From contig JAHBTA010000002.1 in NCBI GenBank assembly GCA_019638805.1, positions 310,001 to 374,000 of the forward strand: a DNA stretch of 64,000 nt, read 5' to 3'. The position numbers were made by a program, and so were the translations under genes. Under the pieces are notes generated by a model that worked only from the letters and a program-made list of their open reading frames with translations, searched no databases and was not told where the DNA came from. Shown piece after piece: positions 34,054 through 43,787 of this stretch. The DNA comes from Microbacteriaceae bacterium (GTDB lineage: Bacteria > Actinomycetota > Actinomycetes > Actinomycetales > Microbacteriaceae). Position 1 is the first letter of the stretch, and each line of letters begins with the position of its first letter.

Positions 34054-34074
34054 GCGGGTGTCCTTTCAACCCGC
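34054..34074 (-). promoter_or_regulatory. Hairpin presenting the rho ribosome binding site in its loop
   Basis: GCGGGT (34054-34059) and ACCCGC (34069-34074) form a 6-bp stem. The loop on the minus strand is TGAAAGGAC and contains the AAAGGA Shine-Dalgarno sequence of rho. The arrangement could modulate translation of rho. The rest of the 105-base leader (34050-34154) holds a T6 tract just after thrB but no clear promoter. Confidence 0.4.
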
Positions 34075-34154
34075 GCACAGGCTCTGTCATGAAACAGCGG
34101 AGCGCGGGGAGGTGATGATGGAAGAGGTGCGACTCTGAAAAAACGGAATGGGCG

Positions 34155-35099
34155 TTACGCCACGGCTTCCGTCGAGTGCGGTACCACTGTAGCACCCCGG
34201 AAGTCGACGGCCAGCGGCAGGCTCGTCCACGGGCTCTCGGCGTGCTTCTCGATGAGCTCCGCCGCCCGCAGGCGCTGCGACGGTGTGTCGCACAGCACGA
34301 GGATCGAAGGCCCGGCCCCCGAGACGACGGCCGCCAGATCGTGCTGGCGCAGCATCCGGATCAGCGTGTCGGTCTCGGGCATGGCGCTCGCGCGGTAGCT
34401 CTGGTGCAGTTTGTCTTCGGTCGCCGCGAGCAGCAGCTCGGGACTCTGGATGAGCGCGGCGATGAGCAGGGCCGAGCGCGAGACGTTGAAGATCGCGTCC
34501 TCGTGCGGCACCGACTCGGGCTGCAGGCTGCGCGCGAGCGCGGTCGACATGCGAGCCTGCTCGGGGACCGCGACGAGCAGCGAGACCCCCCGGTGCACGA
34601 TGAGCTTCTTGTGCCGCGGGCCCTCCGGCGTCATCCAGGCGATGGTGAGCCCGCCGAAGAGCGCGGGTGCGACGTTGTCGGGATGCCCCTCCAGGGCGGT
34701 CGCGAGCGAGAGCAGGCCCTGGGAGTCGATCTCCACGACGCCCTCGAGCAGGCCCTTCGCGGCCATGACGCCGCTCACGATGGCCGCGCCCGAGGAGCCC
34801 ATGCCGCGCCCGTGCGGGATCGAGTTGCGCGCCACCAGATCCAGGCCGGGCAGATCGATGCCGTAGGCGTTGAAGGTGTAGGCGATCGAGCGCACCACCA
34901 GGTTCGACTCGTCGGTGGGCACCTCGCCCTCGCCCACCCCCTCGACGCGCACGGTCGCGCCGGGTTCGGGGCGCACGGTGACCTCGAGCTCGTCGTAGAC
35001 CGAGAGCGCGAGCCCCAGGGTGTCGAAGCCCGGTCCCAGGTTCGCGGTCGTGGCCGGGACCTTGACCAGGACACTGCGGCCGACCGGGACGGCGCTCAC
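34155..35099 (-). CDS. thrB: Homoserine kinase
   Basis: This 314-residue GHMP kinase phosphorylates homoserine. It has the N-terminal [19 protein letters not shown], the ATP loop [16 protein letters not shown] and the C-terminal GAGPSILVL. The GTG start at 35099 overlaps the thrC stop by 4 bases. It closes the lysA-hom-thrC-thrB amino-acid operon. A GGCG/CGCC mini-hairpin at the stop followed by a T6 run at about 34133-34138 may terminate it weakly. Confidence 0.96.
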   Translation of the reverse strand: MSAVPVGRSVLVKVPATTANLGPGFDTLGLALSVYDELEVTVRPEPGATVRVEGVGEGEVPTDESNLVVRSIAYTFNAYGIDLPGLDLVARNSIPHGRGMGSSGAAIVSGVMAAKGLLEGVVEIDSQGLLSLATALEGHPDNVAPALFGGLTIAWMTPEGPRHKKLIVHRGVSLLVAVPEQARMSTALARSLQPESVPHEDAIFNVSRSALLIAALIQSPELLLAATEDKLHQSYRASAMPETDTLIRMLRQHDLAAVVSGAGPSILVLCDTPSQRLRAAELIEKHAESPWTSLPLAVDFRGATVVPHSTEAVA

Positions 35100-36166
35100 G
35101 AGGTCAGCCCGAGTACGCCCGCGACCTCGGCCACGTCGACGCCGACGCTCGTGGGCTGGACGTCGCCGCCGTCGGCGGTGCGCAGCGCCCACTGCGGGTC
35201 CTTGAGGCCGTGGCCGGTCACGGTGAGCACGACGGTGGATCCGGCGGGCACCTCACCCGCGGCAGCGCGCTCCAGAAGCCCCGCGACGCTGATCGCGGAG
35301 GCGGGCTCGACGAAGACGCCGACCTCCGCCGCGAGGATCCGGTGCGCCTCGAGGATCGCGTCGTCCTCGATCGCCCCGAAATAGCCGTCGGTCTCGTCAC
35401 GCGCCTGCAGGGCGAGCTCCCAGGATGCCGGGTTGCCGATCCGGATCGCGCTCGCGATGGTCTCGGGGTCCTTCACGACCTCGCCGCGGACGATGGGCGC
35501 CGAGCCCGCGGCCTGGAAGCCGAACATCCGCGGGCGGCGCGTCACGGCTCCCCGCTCGGCCTCCTCGCGGTAGCCGCGCGTGTACGCCGTGTAGTTGCCG
35601 GCGTTCCCGACCGGGATGAAGTGGAGGTCGGGGGCGTCCCCGAGCACCTCGACGATCTCGAAAGCCGCGGTCTTCTGCCCCTCGATGCGGTCGTTGTTGA
35701 CCGAGTTGACCAGGTGGACCGGGTAGTTCTCGGCCAGGTCGCGCGCGATGTCCAGGCAGTCGTCGAAGTTGCCGCGCACCTGCAGAAGCTGCGCGCCGTG
35801 TGCGATGGCCTGCGCGAGCTTGCCCATGGCGATCTTGCCCTCGGGGACGAGCACGGCCGCCGTGATGCCGGCGTGCGTCGCGTAGGCGGCCGCCGACGCG
35901 CTCGTGTTGCCGGTGGAGGCGCAGATGACCGCCTGGGCGCCGTGCTCGAGCGCCTTGGAGACCGCCATGGTCATGCCGCGGTCCTTGAACGACCCGGTCG
36001 GGTTCATGCCCTCGAACTTCACGAAGACCTTCGCGCCCGTGCGGGACCCGAGCGCGGGCGCGGGGATGAGGGGCGTGCCGCCCTCGCCGAGCGTGACGAT
36101 CGGCGTGGCGTCGCTCACGTCCAGCCGGTCCCGGTACTCGTGCAGGACTCCCCGCCACTGCGCCAT
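35096..36166 (-). CDS. threonine synthase thrC: Threonine synthase
   Basis: This 356-residue PLP enzyme converts O-phosphohomoserine to threonine. The cofactor Lys lies in [15 protein letters not shown], followed by the SxxN phosphate-site block [16 protein letters not shown] and [14 protein letters not shown]. It is of the short actinobacterial type. It starts directly after the hom stop and overlaps thrB. Confidence 0.96.
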   Translation of the reverse strand: MAQWRGVLHEYRDRLDVSDATPIVTLGEGGTPLIPAPALGSRTGAKVFVKFEGMNPTGSFKDRGMTMAVSKALEHGAQAVICASTGNTSASAAAYATHAGITAAVLVPEGKIAMGKLAQAIAHGAQLLQVRGNFDDCLDIARDLAENYPVHLVNSVNNDRIEGQKTAAFEIVEVLGDAPDLHFIPVGNAGNYTAYTRGYREEAERGAVTRRPRMFGFQAAGSAPIVRGEVVKDPETIASAIRIGNPASWELALQARDETDGYFGAIEDDAILEAHRILAAEVGVFVEPASAISVAGLLERAAAGEVPAGSTVVLTVTGHGLKDPQWALRTADGGDVQPTSVGVDVAEVAGVLGLTS

Positions 36167-37504
36167 CTACAGTCCCTCGACTCTCAGCACGCTCGTGACC
36201 TCGGCCACGGACTCGGTCCCGGTCAGGGACGCGACGGTCGCGGCCAGCGCGGACTCCGTCGCCTCATGCGTGCCGATCACCAGGGTAGCGGTGGCCGGGG
36301 CCGCCCCCGTGCCGCCCGCCGGTGCGGCGAGCGGGCGCACGGTCTGGTGCACGGCCTCGACCGAGACGCCGTGCTCGCTGAAAAGCGTCGCGATCCTGGC
36401 CAGAACGCCCGGGCGGTCGGCGACCTCGAGCGTGATCTGGTAGCGGGTCGTGACGCTCGAGATGGGCAGGATGGGCAGGCCAGCGCTCGTCGACTCGGCG
36501 ACCCCGGGCCCGCCGACGACGTGGCGGCGCGCGGCGGAGACCACGTCCCCCAGGACCGCCGAGGCGGTCTGAACGCCCCCCGCCCCCGCACCGTAGAACA
36601 TCAGGCTGCCCGCGGCCTCGGCCTCGAGGAAGACCGCGTTGTTGGCCCCGTGCACGGCCGCGAGCGGGTGCGTACGGGGAACGAGGGCGGGGTGCACCCG
36701 GGTGGAGACGCCCTCGATGCCGGTCGCGGAATCCACCAGGCGCTCGCACACCGCGAGGAGTTTGACGACGAAACCCGCATCGCGCGCGGCCTGCACCTGC
36801 GCGTGCGTCACCCCCGTGATGCCCTCGCGGTGCACGCTCTCGAGCGGCACCGTGGTGTGGAAGGCGAGCGAGGCGAGGATCGACGCCTTCTGCGCGGCGT
36901 CGAACCCCTCGATGTCGGCGGTCGGGTCGGCTTCCGCGTAGCCGAGCTCGGTGGCGGCGGCGAGCGCCTCCTCCAGGGTGTCTCCCTCGGTGTCCATGCG
37001 GTCGAGGATGTAGTTGGTCGTGCCGTTGACGATGCCCAGGATCCGGTGCACGCGGTCGCCGGCGAGCGAGTCGCGCAAGGGCCGGATGATCGGGATCGCC
37101 CCGCCCACGGCCGCCTCGTAGTAGAGCTGCGCACCGACCTGCTCGGCGATCGCGAAGAGCTCGGGCCCATGCGTGGCCAGCAGCGCCTTGTTGGCCGTGA
37201 TGACATCGGCACCGGAGTTCATGGCGAGCTCGAGGTAGCTGCGCGCGGGCTCGAGCCCGCCCATGAGCTCGACCACGATGTCGGCGCCCAGGATGAGCGA
37301 CTCGGCGTCGGTCGTGATGAGGCGCTTGGGAATGTCGGCCGTGCGCCGGGCCTTCGGGTCGCGCACCGCGACGCCCACCAGGTCGAGCCCCGCTCCGACC
37401 CGGCTCGCGAGCTCGTCTCCGTGCTCGAGCAGCAGGGAGGCGACCTGCGCCCCCACCGAGCCCGCGCCGAGGACGGCGACGCGGAGGTTGCGGTATTCGA
37501 TCAC
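36167..37504 (-). CDS. hom: Homoserine dehydrogenase
   Basis: This 445-residue enzyme reduces aspartate semialdehyde to homoserine. It has the Rossmann motif VLGAGSVGAQV, the signature GYAEADPTADIEGFDAAQK with substrate-binding acidic residues, NGTTNYIL, and a C-terminal ACT domain (ITLEVADRPGVLARIATLF) that usually mediates threonine feedback. The GTG start at 37504 overlaps the lysA stop. Confidence 0.96.
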   Translation of the reverse strand: MIEYRNLRVAVLGAGSVGAQVASLLLEHGDELASRVGAGLDLVGVAVRDPKARRTADIPKRLITTDAESLILGADIVVELMGGLEPARSYLELAMNSGADVITANKALLATHGPELFAIAEQVGAQLYYEAAVGGAIPIIRPLRDSLAGDRVHRILGIVNGTTNYILDRMDTEGDTLEEALAAATELGYAEADPTADIEGFDAAQKASILASLAFHTTVPLESVHREGITGVTHAQVQAARDAGFVVKLLAVCERLVDSATGIEGVSTRVHPALVPRTHPLAAVHGANNAVFLEAEAAGSLMFYGAGAGGVQTASAVLGDVVSAARRHVVGGPGVAESTSAGLPILPISSVTTRYQITLEVADRPGVLARIATLFSEHGVSVEAVHQTVRPLAAPAGGTGAAPATATLVIGTHEATESALAATVASLTGTESVAEVTSVLRVEGL

Positions 37505-38907
37505 GGGGTCTCCTCGGTGAGCCCGGCGTCGCGGGCGAGCAGGTCGGCCTCGGTCTCGCGCCGCACGATGACGCGCGCGGCTCCGTCGCGCACCGCGATC
37601 ACGGAGGGGCGCCCGAGGTAGTTGTAGTTGCTGGACAGCGACCAGCAGTAGGCGCCCGTCGCGGCCACCGCGAGCAGGTCGCCCGGTGCGACATCGCCCG
37701 GGAGGTAGTCGGCGTTCACCACGATGTCGCCGGACTCGCAGTGCTTGCCGGCGACGCGCACCAGGGCCGGGTCGGCGTCCGAGACGCGGCCCGCGAGCCG
37801 CACGGTGTAGTCCGCGCCGTACAGGGCGGGGCGGGCGTTGTCGCTCATGCCGCCGTCGACGCTCACGTAGGTGCGGACCGCGGTGGCCTCCCCCGCCGTG
37901 ACGGCGACCTCCTTGACCGTCCCCGCCTCGTAGAGGGTGATGCCGGCCGGTCCCGCGATGATGCGCCCCGGCTCGATCGCGATCGCGGGGACCGGGATGC
38001 CGTGCTCGGCGCACGCGGCCGCCACCGCATCCGCGAGCTCGTCCGCGATCCCGGAGAGCGGGGTCACCTCGTCGGCGGAGGTGTAGGCGATGCCGAACCC
38101 GCCGCCCAGGTTGAGCTCGGGCACCTCGCCGCCCGCGAGCAGCTCCGCGTGCAGGGCGATGAGTCGGCGGGCCGCCTCGGCGAAACCGCCCGCGTCGAAG
38201 ATCTGGGAACCGATGTGCGAGTGCAGCCCGAGGAATCGCAGGCTCGGGCGCGCCCGGATCGCGGCGACCACCGCGGGCGCGTCGGCGATCGGGATGCCGA
38301 ACTTCTGGTCCTCGCGCGCCGTCGCCAGGTACTCGTGCGTGCTCGCGTGCACGCCCGAGTTGATGCGCAGGCGGACGGTTTGCACGCGCCCGTGCCGCTT
38401 CGCGGCATCGGCGACGCGATCGACCTCGACGACGCTGTCGAGGACGATCGCGCCCACGCCTCTACCGACGCAGGCGTCGATCTCGGCGTGGCTCTTGTTA
38501 TTGCCGTGCATGCCCAGCAACGCCGGGTCGACGCCCGCCGCGAGGGCGACCGCGAGCTCTCCCCCGCTGCACACGTCCAGGCGCAGGCCCTCGGCCGTGA
38601 CCCAGCGCGCGACCTCGGAGCACAGGAAGGCCTTGCCCGCGTAGTACACGCTCACACCGGTGCCGACGCGCGCGAACGCCGCGCCGAAGGTCTCGCGCAC
38701 GTGGCGCGCGCGGGCCCTCAGGTCGGCCTCGTCGATCACGTACAGCGGCGTGCCGAACTCGCGCGCGAGCGCGGTGGCCTCGGCTCCCGCGATGCTCATG
38801 GCGCCGGATGCCAGGCGAGCCGCGCTCGACGGCCAGACTCCCGCGGCGAGCGCGTTCGCATCCTCCGGGTGGCGGAGCCACTCGGGTGCGAGGGGGTTCA
38901 CGGACAC
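37501..38907 (-). CDS. lysA: Diaminopimelate decarboxylase
   Basis: This 468-residue PLP-dependent fold-III enzyme makes lysine from meso-diaminopimelate. It has the PLP Lys in YYAGKAFL, HSHIGSQIFD, NLGGGFGIAY and a C-terminal ESGDIV active-site Cys region (HCESGD). It begins with GTG at 38907, 72 bases after the next gene upstream. It is the first gene of the lysA-hom-thrC-thrB operon. Confidence 0.96.
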   Translation of the reverse strand: MSVNPLAPEWLRHPEDANALAAGVWPSSAARLASGAMSIAGAEATALAREFGTPLYVIDEADLRARARHVRETFGAAFARVGTGVSVYYAGKAFLCSEVARWVTAEGLRLDVCSGGELAVALAAGVDPALLGMHGNNKSHAEIDACVGRGVGAIVLDSVVEVDRVADAAKRHGRVQTVRLRINSGVHASTHEYLATAREDQKFGIPIADAPAVVAAIRARPSLRFLGLHSHIGSQIFDAGGFAEAARRLIALHAELLAGGEVPELNLGGGFGIAYTSADEVTPLSGIADELADAVAAACAEHGIPVPAIAIEPGRIIAGPAGITLYEAGTVKEVAVTAGEATAVRTYVSVDGGMSDNARPALYGADYTVRLAGRVSDADPALVRVAGKHCESGDIVVNADYLPGDVAPGDLLAVAATGAYCWSLSSNYNYLGRPSVIAVRDGAARVIVRRETEADLLARDAGLTEETP

Positions 38908-38949
38908 GACGACCTCACGATGTGTACCGAAACAGGTGAGGCGAGCGAA

Positions 38950-38973
38950 CCCGGCTTGGTCCCTGAAGCCGGG
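38950..38973 (-). terminator. Probable terminator of the nucleoside hydrolase gene
   Basis: CCCGGCTT (38950-38957) and AAGCCGGG (38966-38973) form a perfect 8-bp stem with an 8-base loop, 6 bases after the nucleoside hydrolase stop and before lysA. Only two T follow on the transcribed strand, which is common for GC-rich hosts. Confidence 0.6.
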
Positions 38974-38979
38974 GACAGT

Positions 38980-39960
38980 CTAGCGACTCAGTCGCGACCC
39001 GTAGTCGACCAGGGTCTGCACCAGCACGCGCGGGAAGCCTCCGTCCGTCTGCAGCGCCACGCGGACCCGGCCCGCGGCCGTGCCCTCGAAACCGCGGTAG
39101 CGGCCGCGCGTGTCGCAGATCGTGGAGCCGCGGCCCGGTCCGTCGGTGCAGTCCACGGTCACGTCGATCTCCGGGAAGACCGTCGGGACGATGTCGCCCG
39201 TGAGGATCGCGGCCGCGAGCGCGTCGTGTGCGGGCGAGGCCCGGCGTGCGTAGACGTCGCTGCCGTAGCCACCGAAGTAGAAGTCGGTCGCGCGCGCTAC
39301 GAACTCGGTCACGGGCGTCGCCGCGTCGAAGAGCGCGGTGCGGTCGGACTCCTCGAGCACCTCGCGCATCGTGACGTCGAGGGGCACGAGCGTGAGACCC
39401 CAGTCCGCGGAGAGCACGGCCTGCGCGGCTTCCGGGTCGTGGATGATGTTGGCCTCGGCCGCGGGCGACTGGTTCCCGGGAGCGTCGGCCGCGCCGCCCA
39501 TGATGACCACGTCGTGGATGCGCTGCGTCAGATCCGGGATGGCCTCGAGCGCGTGAGCGAGGTTGGTCAGCGGCGCCACCGCGAGAATGCGCAGCCGGCC
39601 GGCGTGCTCGCGCGACAGGTCGTCGATGAGCTGAACGGCATCCCGCGCGTCGACGCTCGCGGTCACGTCGACGGGCAGCCCGGCGTCCCCCAGTCCGTCG
39701 CTGCCGTGCACGTGCGTGGCCAGGTAGGTCACCTCGCCGACGAGCGGCTGCTCCGCGCCCACCGCGACCGGGATGTCGGTGCGACCCACGAGCTCGAGCA
39801 CGCGCAGGCTGTTGATCGCGCACTGGGCGGCCGTGTTGTTCCCGAAGACGCTCGTGATGCCCACCACGTCGTAGCGGTCCTGCGCGAGCATGAAGAGCAG
39901 CGCCATGGCGTCGTCGATGCCGGTGTCGCAGTCGATGAGGACGGGGGTGCGGTCAGCCAT
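38980..39960 (-). CDS. Nucleoside hydrolase (inosine-uridine preferring type)
   Basis: This 326-residue protein has the calcium-binding signature DCDTGIDDAMAL at the N-terminus, VTSVFGN-like sequence (ITSVFGNNTA) and a C-terminal VDCTDGPGRG. It splits the N-glycosidic bond of nucleosides to base and ribose for salvage. A TAGCGT -10 ends 6 bases before the ATG, indicating leaderless translation. Base specificity cannot be assigned. Confidence 0.93.
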   Translation of the reverse strand: MADRTPVLIDCDTGIDDAMALLFMLAQDRYDVVGITSVFGNNTAAQCAINSLRVLELVGRTDIPVAVGAEQPLVGEVTYLATHVHGSDGLGDAGLPVDVTASVDARDAVQLIDDLSREHAGRLRILAVAPLTNLAHALEAIPDLTQRIHDVVIMGGAADAPGNQSPAAEANIIHDPEAAQAVLSADWGLTLVPLDVTMREVLEESDRTALFDAATPVTEFVARATDFYFGGYGSDVYARRASPAHDALAAAILTGDIVPTVFPEIDVTVDCTDGPGRGSTICDTRGRYRGFEGTAAGRVRVALQTDGGFPRVLVQTLVDYGSRLSR

Positions 39961-40014
39961 GCCTCGACGCTACGACGCGGGCCGCTCGTGCGGAGTGCTC
40001 ATCCGAGCGCTCGG

Positions 40015-41001
40015 TCAGCGCTCGAGGTTCGAGCGCGTCGCCGAGAAGCGGTCGAGGTGCTCGGCCGCCTCGGCGATGTCGTCGGTGACCAGCAGCAGCG
40101 CCTCCGCGCGTGCACGCACGGCGTCGCCCGCCGTCGCGAACAGCGCGTCCAGCAGCGGCCGGACGGGCAGCACGCGCGACCAGTAGTCCCGGTCCAGGAA
40201 GACCATCGGGCTGAAGTGCTCCGGATACCGGGCGTAGTAGTTCTGCGTGGCGTCCTGGAAGACCTCCTGCAGCGTGCCCGCGCTGCCCCGGGTGAACACC
40301 AGCCCCTGCCGCGCGATCGTGATGAGGCCGTCCTCGCGCACCGAGTTCTGGAAGAGCTTCGCGATATGCGTCGCGAACGGCGTCGTGGGCTCGTGCCCGT
40401 AGTGCCAGGTCGGGATGGACAGCGTGGGAACCGGATCGCGGATCTCCCGGCTGGCGCGCCAGGCGGGCGCGAACCACTCCCCCGCCTCCTCGACCAGCCA
40501 CGGGTCGACCTGCCCATTGGACTCCACGATCCCCTGGAGGTGCGGCATGCGCGGCGCGTCGGCCAGCCGGTCGATCGTGTCGTCCAGCGCCCCGACGGGA
40601 TGCGATGCCAGGCTCGCGCCGACATGTGCGGCCTCCATGGCGCCCGGCCCGCCTCCCGTGCACACGAGCATCTCGCGCCGGGCGAGGTCCCGCGCCAGCT
40701 CCGCCACGCGCCGGTAGTCGTCGGAGTCGCGCGGCACCTGGTGGCCGCCCATGATCGCGACCACCCGGCGGCCGGAGATCACGCCGCCGAGATCGAAGGT
40801 GACATGCGCGTCGTGGACGGCGCGCTGGACGGCGTGGTCCGCATCCATGGGCGTGCCGCGTCCGGTCGCGACGAACCAGCGGTAGCACGCGAAGTCCGGG
40901 GTGTCCCCGAAGGTGGCCGGCCGCTTGGGCTCGAATCCCGCGAACAGCTCATCCGGCGCGTACACCTCGCGCCGGCCCGGATCGAACGGGAGCCCGCCCA
41001 C
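40015..41001 (-). CDS. LOG-family / Rossmann-fold nucleotide-binding protein
   Basis: This 328-residue protein has the LOG-like phosphate-binding motif VCTGGGPGAMEA and, where LOG enzymes have PGGxGTxxE, the variant RGSAGTLQEVFQ. LOG enzymes release cytokinin-like bases from their nucleotides. The variant motif and about 100 extra N-terminal residues mean the activity is not assured. The start is GTG at 41001. It lies next to the nucleoside hydrolase, which acts on the same type of bond. Confidence 0.82.
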   Translation of the reverse strand: MGGLPFDPGRREVYAPDELFAGFEPKRPATFGDTPDFACYRWFVATGRGTPMDADHAVQRAVHDAHVTFDLGGVISGRRVVAIMGGHQVPRDSDDYRRVAELARDLARREMLVCTGGGPGAMEAAHVGASLASHPVGALDDTIDRLADAPRMPHLQGIVESNGQVDPWLVEEAGEWFAPAWRASREIRDPVPTLSIPTWHYGHEPTTPFATHIAKLFQNSVREDGLITIARQGLVFTRGSAGTLQEVFQDATQNYYARYPEHFSPMVFLDRDYWSRVLPVRPLLDALFATAGDAVRARAEALLLVTDDIAEAAEHLDRFSATRSNLER

Positions 41002-41008
41002 GCGCCGA

Positions 41009-42004
41009 CTAGCCTCCGCAGGTCCCGAACGTCGAGAGGTCCGAACCGCCGAGCACGACGCCGTCCCCGTCGATCGCGAGCACGAGGTCCTTCTTCACCA
41101 CATCGGCGTCGATCACCGTGAGCGCGACGGGCAGCTTCTCGTTCACGCACAGCGACTGCTGCTGCAGCAATTGCTCGCCGAGCGCCCCGAACTGCTGGCG
41201 CACCTCCTCGGCCGTGAAGTTCTCGTCGCCCAGCTGGATGCTGGTCGGGGTGAAGACGATCTGCCCGTCCACCGCACTCGGCGTCAGGCCCATCCCGACC
41301 GGGATCGTGAAGAGGCCGAAGACGTCGATGCTCGTGGTCGCGACGATCTCGGGCTCCTCGAGGGCGATCGAGTCGAGCTCGAGGCCGCTGAGGTTCCCGG
41401 CGAGCGCGACCACATCGGGCTCGGCGACCGAGAAGGTCACGCGCAGAGTCTCGGTGGCGGCGTTCTCGTCCAGAGGGACCCCCTCGGCGTGCACGGTCGC
41501 GGCACCCGTGAGCTCGCCGAACGTGACCGCGCCCGCGGTCACGTCGACCCGGTCGAGCCGTCCGGCGATGGCCTGCAGGAGCACCGAGCCGTCGCCGATG
41601 TCGACCGTGACGGGCGTGGACGGATCGATGCTGAGCACCGCGACGATGCGCTGCTTGATGTAGTCGCGCGCGTAGTCCTTGGCCCAGGCGTCGGCGACGA
41701 ACCAGGCGATGACTCCGAGGATGACGAGGACGACGAGGACGCCGCCCAGGATCCACGGCCAGCGGCGGCGCTTCTTCTTCGGCGGCTGCTCGACGACGAC
41801 AACGGGTTCGGGCTGCGGCTGGGTCTCTGGGAGCGGCTGGGTCTCTGGGAGCGGCTGGGTCTCCGCCGGCTCGACCGCCGCCGCCTTCGTCGCGGCGGCG
41901 GGCTTCTTCGCGGCGGGCTTCTTCGACGCGGGCTTCGTCGCGGCCGGCTTCTTGGCAGCCGGCTTCTTGGCAGCCGGCTTCTTCTCGGGTTCGGTCGAGC
42001 TCAT
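41009..42004 (-). CDS. DUF2993 membrane protein with a histone-like Lys/Ala/Pro tail
   Basis: This 331-residue protein has a cytoplasmic N-terminal tail of about 45 residues built from KKPAA repeats, then an ETQPLP repeat (18-bp DNA unit, about 2.6 copies at 41817-41860), then KKKRRRWPW and one membrane segment (about residues 86-106). The outer domain is DUF2993/LmeA-like: LLQAIAGRLDRVDVTAGAVTFGELTGAA. In mycobacteria LmeA is a periplasmic phospholipid-binding protein needed for lipoglycan maturation. A similar envelope role is inferred here. The basic tail could bind DNA or anionic lipid headgroups. Confidence 0.8.
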   Translation of the reverse strand: MSSTEPEKKPAAKKPAAKKPAATKPASKKPAAKKPAAATKAAAVEPAETQPLPETQPLPETQPQPEPVVVVEQPPKKKRRRWPWILGGVLVVLVILGVIAWFVADAWAKDYARDYIKQRIVAVLSIDPSTPVTVDIGDGSVLLQAIAGRLDRVDVTAGAVTFGELTGAATVHAEGVPLDENAATETLRVTFSVAEPDVVALAGNLSGLELDSIALEEPEIVATTSIDVFGLFTIPVGMGLTPSAVDGQIVFTPTSIQLGDENFTAEEVRQQFGALGEQLLQQQSLCVNEKLPVALTVIDADVVKKDLVLAIDGDGVVLGGSDLSTFGTCGG

Positions 42005-42033
42005 CGTGTGTCCTGTGTCCTGTCCGGGTCGGA

Positions 42034-42071
42034 ACTACATCTTTTCGGGAGCACTACATCTTTTCGGGAGC
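42034..42071. repeat. Perfect 19-bp tandem duplication at the argS stop codon
   Basis: The 19-mer ACTACATCTTTTCGGGAGC occurs twice without a gap (42034-42052 and 42053-42071). The second copy carries the last codons and TAG stop of argS; the first copy lies just past it. The unit is not a multiple of three. Confidence 0.95.
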
Positions 42072-43724
42072 ACTGACGCCGAGCATCCCCAGGCCATTGC
42101 GCAGAACCTGCCCGGTGGCGTCGTTCAGCCACAGGCGCGTGCGATGCACGTCCTCCACGGGCGCGTCGCCCAGCGGGATCACGCGGCATGCGTCGTACCA
42201 GCGGTGATAGGAACCGGCCAGATCCTCCAGGTAGCGAGCGATGCGGTGCGGTTCGCGCAACTCGGCCGCCTGCAGCACGATGCGCGGGAACTCGGCCAGC
42301 ACCCCGAGCAGGACGCTCTCGGTCTCGTGCTCCAGGGCCGAGGCATCGAAGGCCGAGCGGTCGATCCCGGCGTCGGCCGCGTTGCGGGACACCGCGCAGG
42401 TACGTGCGTGCGCGTACTGCACATAGAACACGGGATTGTCGTTGCTGCGGCGCGACAGCAGGTCCAGGTCGATGTCGAGGGTGGAATCCATGGAGCTGCG
42501 CACCAGGGCGTAGCGGGCGGCATCCACCCCCACCACCTCGACCAGGTCCTCGAGGGTGACGACCGTCCCCGCGCGCTTGGACATGCGCACGGGCTCGCCG
42601 TCCCTGACCAGGTTCACCTGCTGCCCGATCAGGATCTCCAGGTTGACGTAGGGCACGTCACCGAATGCCGCGGTCATGGCCATGAGTCGCTTGACGTATC
42701 CGTGGTGATCCGCCCCGAGCAGGATGAGGTTGCGCTCGAACCCGCGCTCGCGCTTGTCGAGGTAATAGGCGAGGTCGCCGGAGATGTAGGCGCCCTCGCC
42801 GTCCTTCTTGATGATGACGCGGTCCTTGTCGTCCCCGAACTCGGTCGTGCGCAACCAGGTCGCGCCGTCCGCCTCGAAGATGTGGCCGAGCTCGCGCAGC
42901 CGCGCGATCGCGCGCTGCACCGCACCGGAGGAGTGCAGCGAGTTCTCGTGCGTGTGGACGTCGAAGTCGACCCCGAAGTCGTGCAGGCTCGCCTTGATGT
43001 CGCCGAACATCAGGTTGACCCCGAGCTCGCGGTAGATCTCCTGCGCCTCCTCGCGGGGCAGGTCGCCCAGCGCCGCCGCACCGCCCGGGTAGTCCGCCTC
43101 CACGCGCGAGGCGATGTCGAGGATGTACCCGCCCCCGTAGCCGTCCTCGGGCGCGGGTTCGCCCCGCGCCGCCGCGAGCAGACTGCGGGCGAACCGGTCG
43201 ATCTGGATGCCGTGGTCGTTGAAGTAGTACTCCCGCGTCACGAGACCGCCCTGGGCCTCGAACAGCCGGGAGAGCGAATCGCCCACGGCGGCCCACCTGG
43301 TTCCGCCGATGTGGATCGGTCCGGTCGGGTTGGCCGACACGAACTCGACGTTGATCGTCACGCCGGAATAGAGCACCCCGCGGCCGTACGCATCGCCCTG
43401 CTCGACGATGACCCGGGCGAGCTCGCCCGCCGCGGCGGCGTCCAGCCGGATGTTGACGAACCCGGGGCCCGCGACCTCCGCCGACGCGATGCCGGCCTCG
43501 TCGGCGAGAGCCGCGGCGAAATCGGCCGCGAACTCGGCCGGCGGCACGCCGAGCCGCTTGCCCAGCTTGAGGGCGGCGTTGGATGCCCAGTCGCCGTGAT
43601 CGCGATTGCGGGGGCGCTCGAGCGTGACGTCCTCGGGTGTGATGGCCCCGGCATCCAGCCCGCGTCGCGTCGCCGACCGCCTGACCACGTCGAGCAGGAC
43701 GGCGGCGAGTTCGGCGGGATTCAC
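42054..43724 (-). CDS. argS: Arginyl-tRNA synthetase
   Basis: This 556-residue class I synthetase has the HIGH-equivalent in [15 protein letters not shown], the KMSKS-equivalent in [11 protein letters not shown], and the C-terminal anticodon-binding helical domain ([11 protein letters not shown]). The GTG at 43724 gives the expected N-terminus ([10 protein letters not shown]). A longer open frame upstream is antisense to a lipoprotein gene and is rejected. A TAGGAT -10 lies 8 bases before the start. A tRNA-Arg gene lies about 700 bases away. Confidence 0.96.
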   Translation of the reverse strand: MNPAELAAVLLDVVRRSATRRGLDAGAITPEDVTLERPRNRDHGDWASNAALKLGKRLGVPPAEFAADFAAALADEAGIASAEVAGPGFVNIRLDAAAAGELARVIVEQGDAYGRGVLYSGVTINVEFVSANPTGPIHIGGTRWAAVGDSLSRLFEAQGGLVTREYYFNDHGIQIDRFARSLLAAARGEPAPEDGYGGGYILDIASRVEADYPGGAAALGDLPREEAQEIYRELGVNLMFGDIKASLHDFGVDFDVHTHENSLHSSGAVQRAIARLRELGHIFEADGATWLRTTEFGDDKDRVIIKKDGEGAYISGDLAYYLDKRERGFERNLILLGADHHGYVKRLMAMTAAFGDVPYVNLEILIGQQVNLVRDGEPVRMSKRAGTVVTLEDLVEVVGVDAARYALVRSSMDSTLDIDLDLLSRRSNDNPVFYVQYAHARTCAVSRNAADAGIDRSAFDASALEHETESVLLGVLAEFPRIVLQAAELREPHRIARYLEDLAGSYHRWYDACRVIPLGDAPVEDVHRTRLWLNDATGQVLRNGLGMLGVSAPEKM

Positions 43725-43787
43725 GAGGGTCGATCCTACCGGCGCGCGTCGCAGGGGACTTCCGGCTCCGCGGGTGACAATGGGCGC

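Noticed and set aside
34130..34160. Strong intrinsic terminator after thrB
   Set aside because: There is a T6 run, but the stem before it is only GGCG/CGCC and lies 7 bases away; I mention it in thrB but do not list it as a terminator.
37741..41121. 1126-codon plus-strand open frame
   Set aside because: Antisense to lysA, the nucleoside hydrolase and the LOG-like gene, all with clear family motifs on the minus strand.
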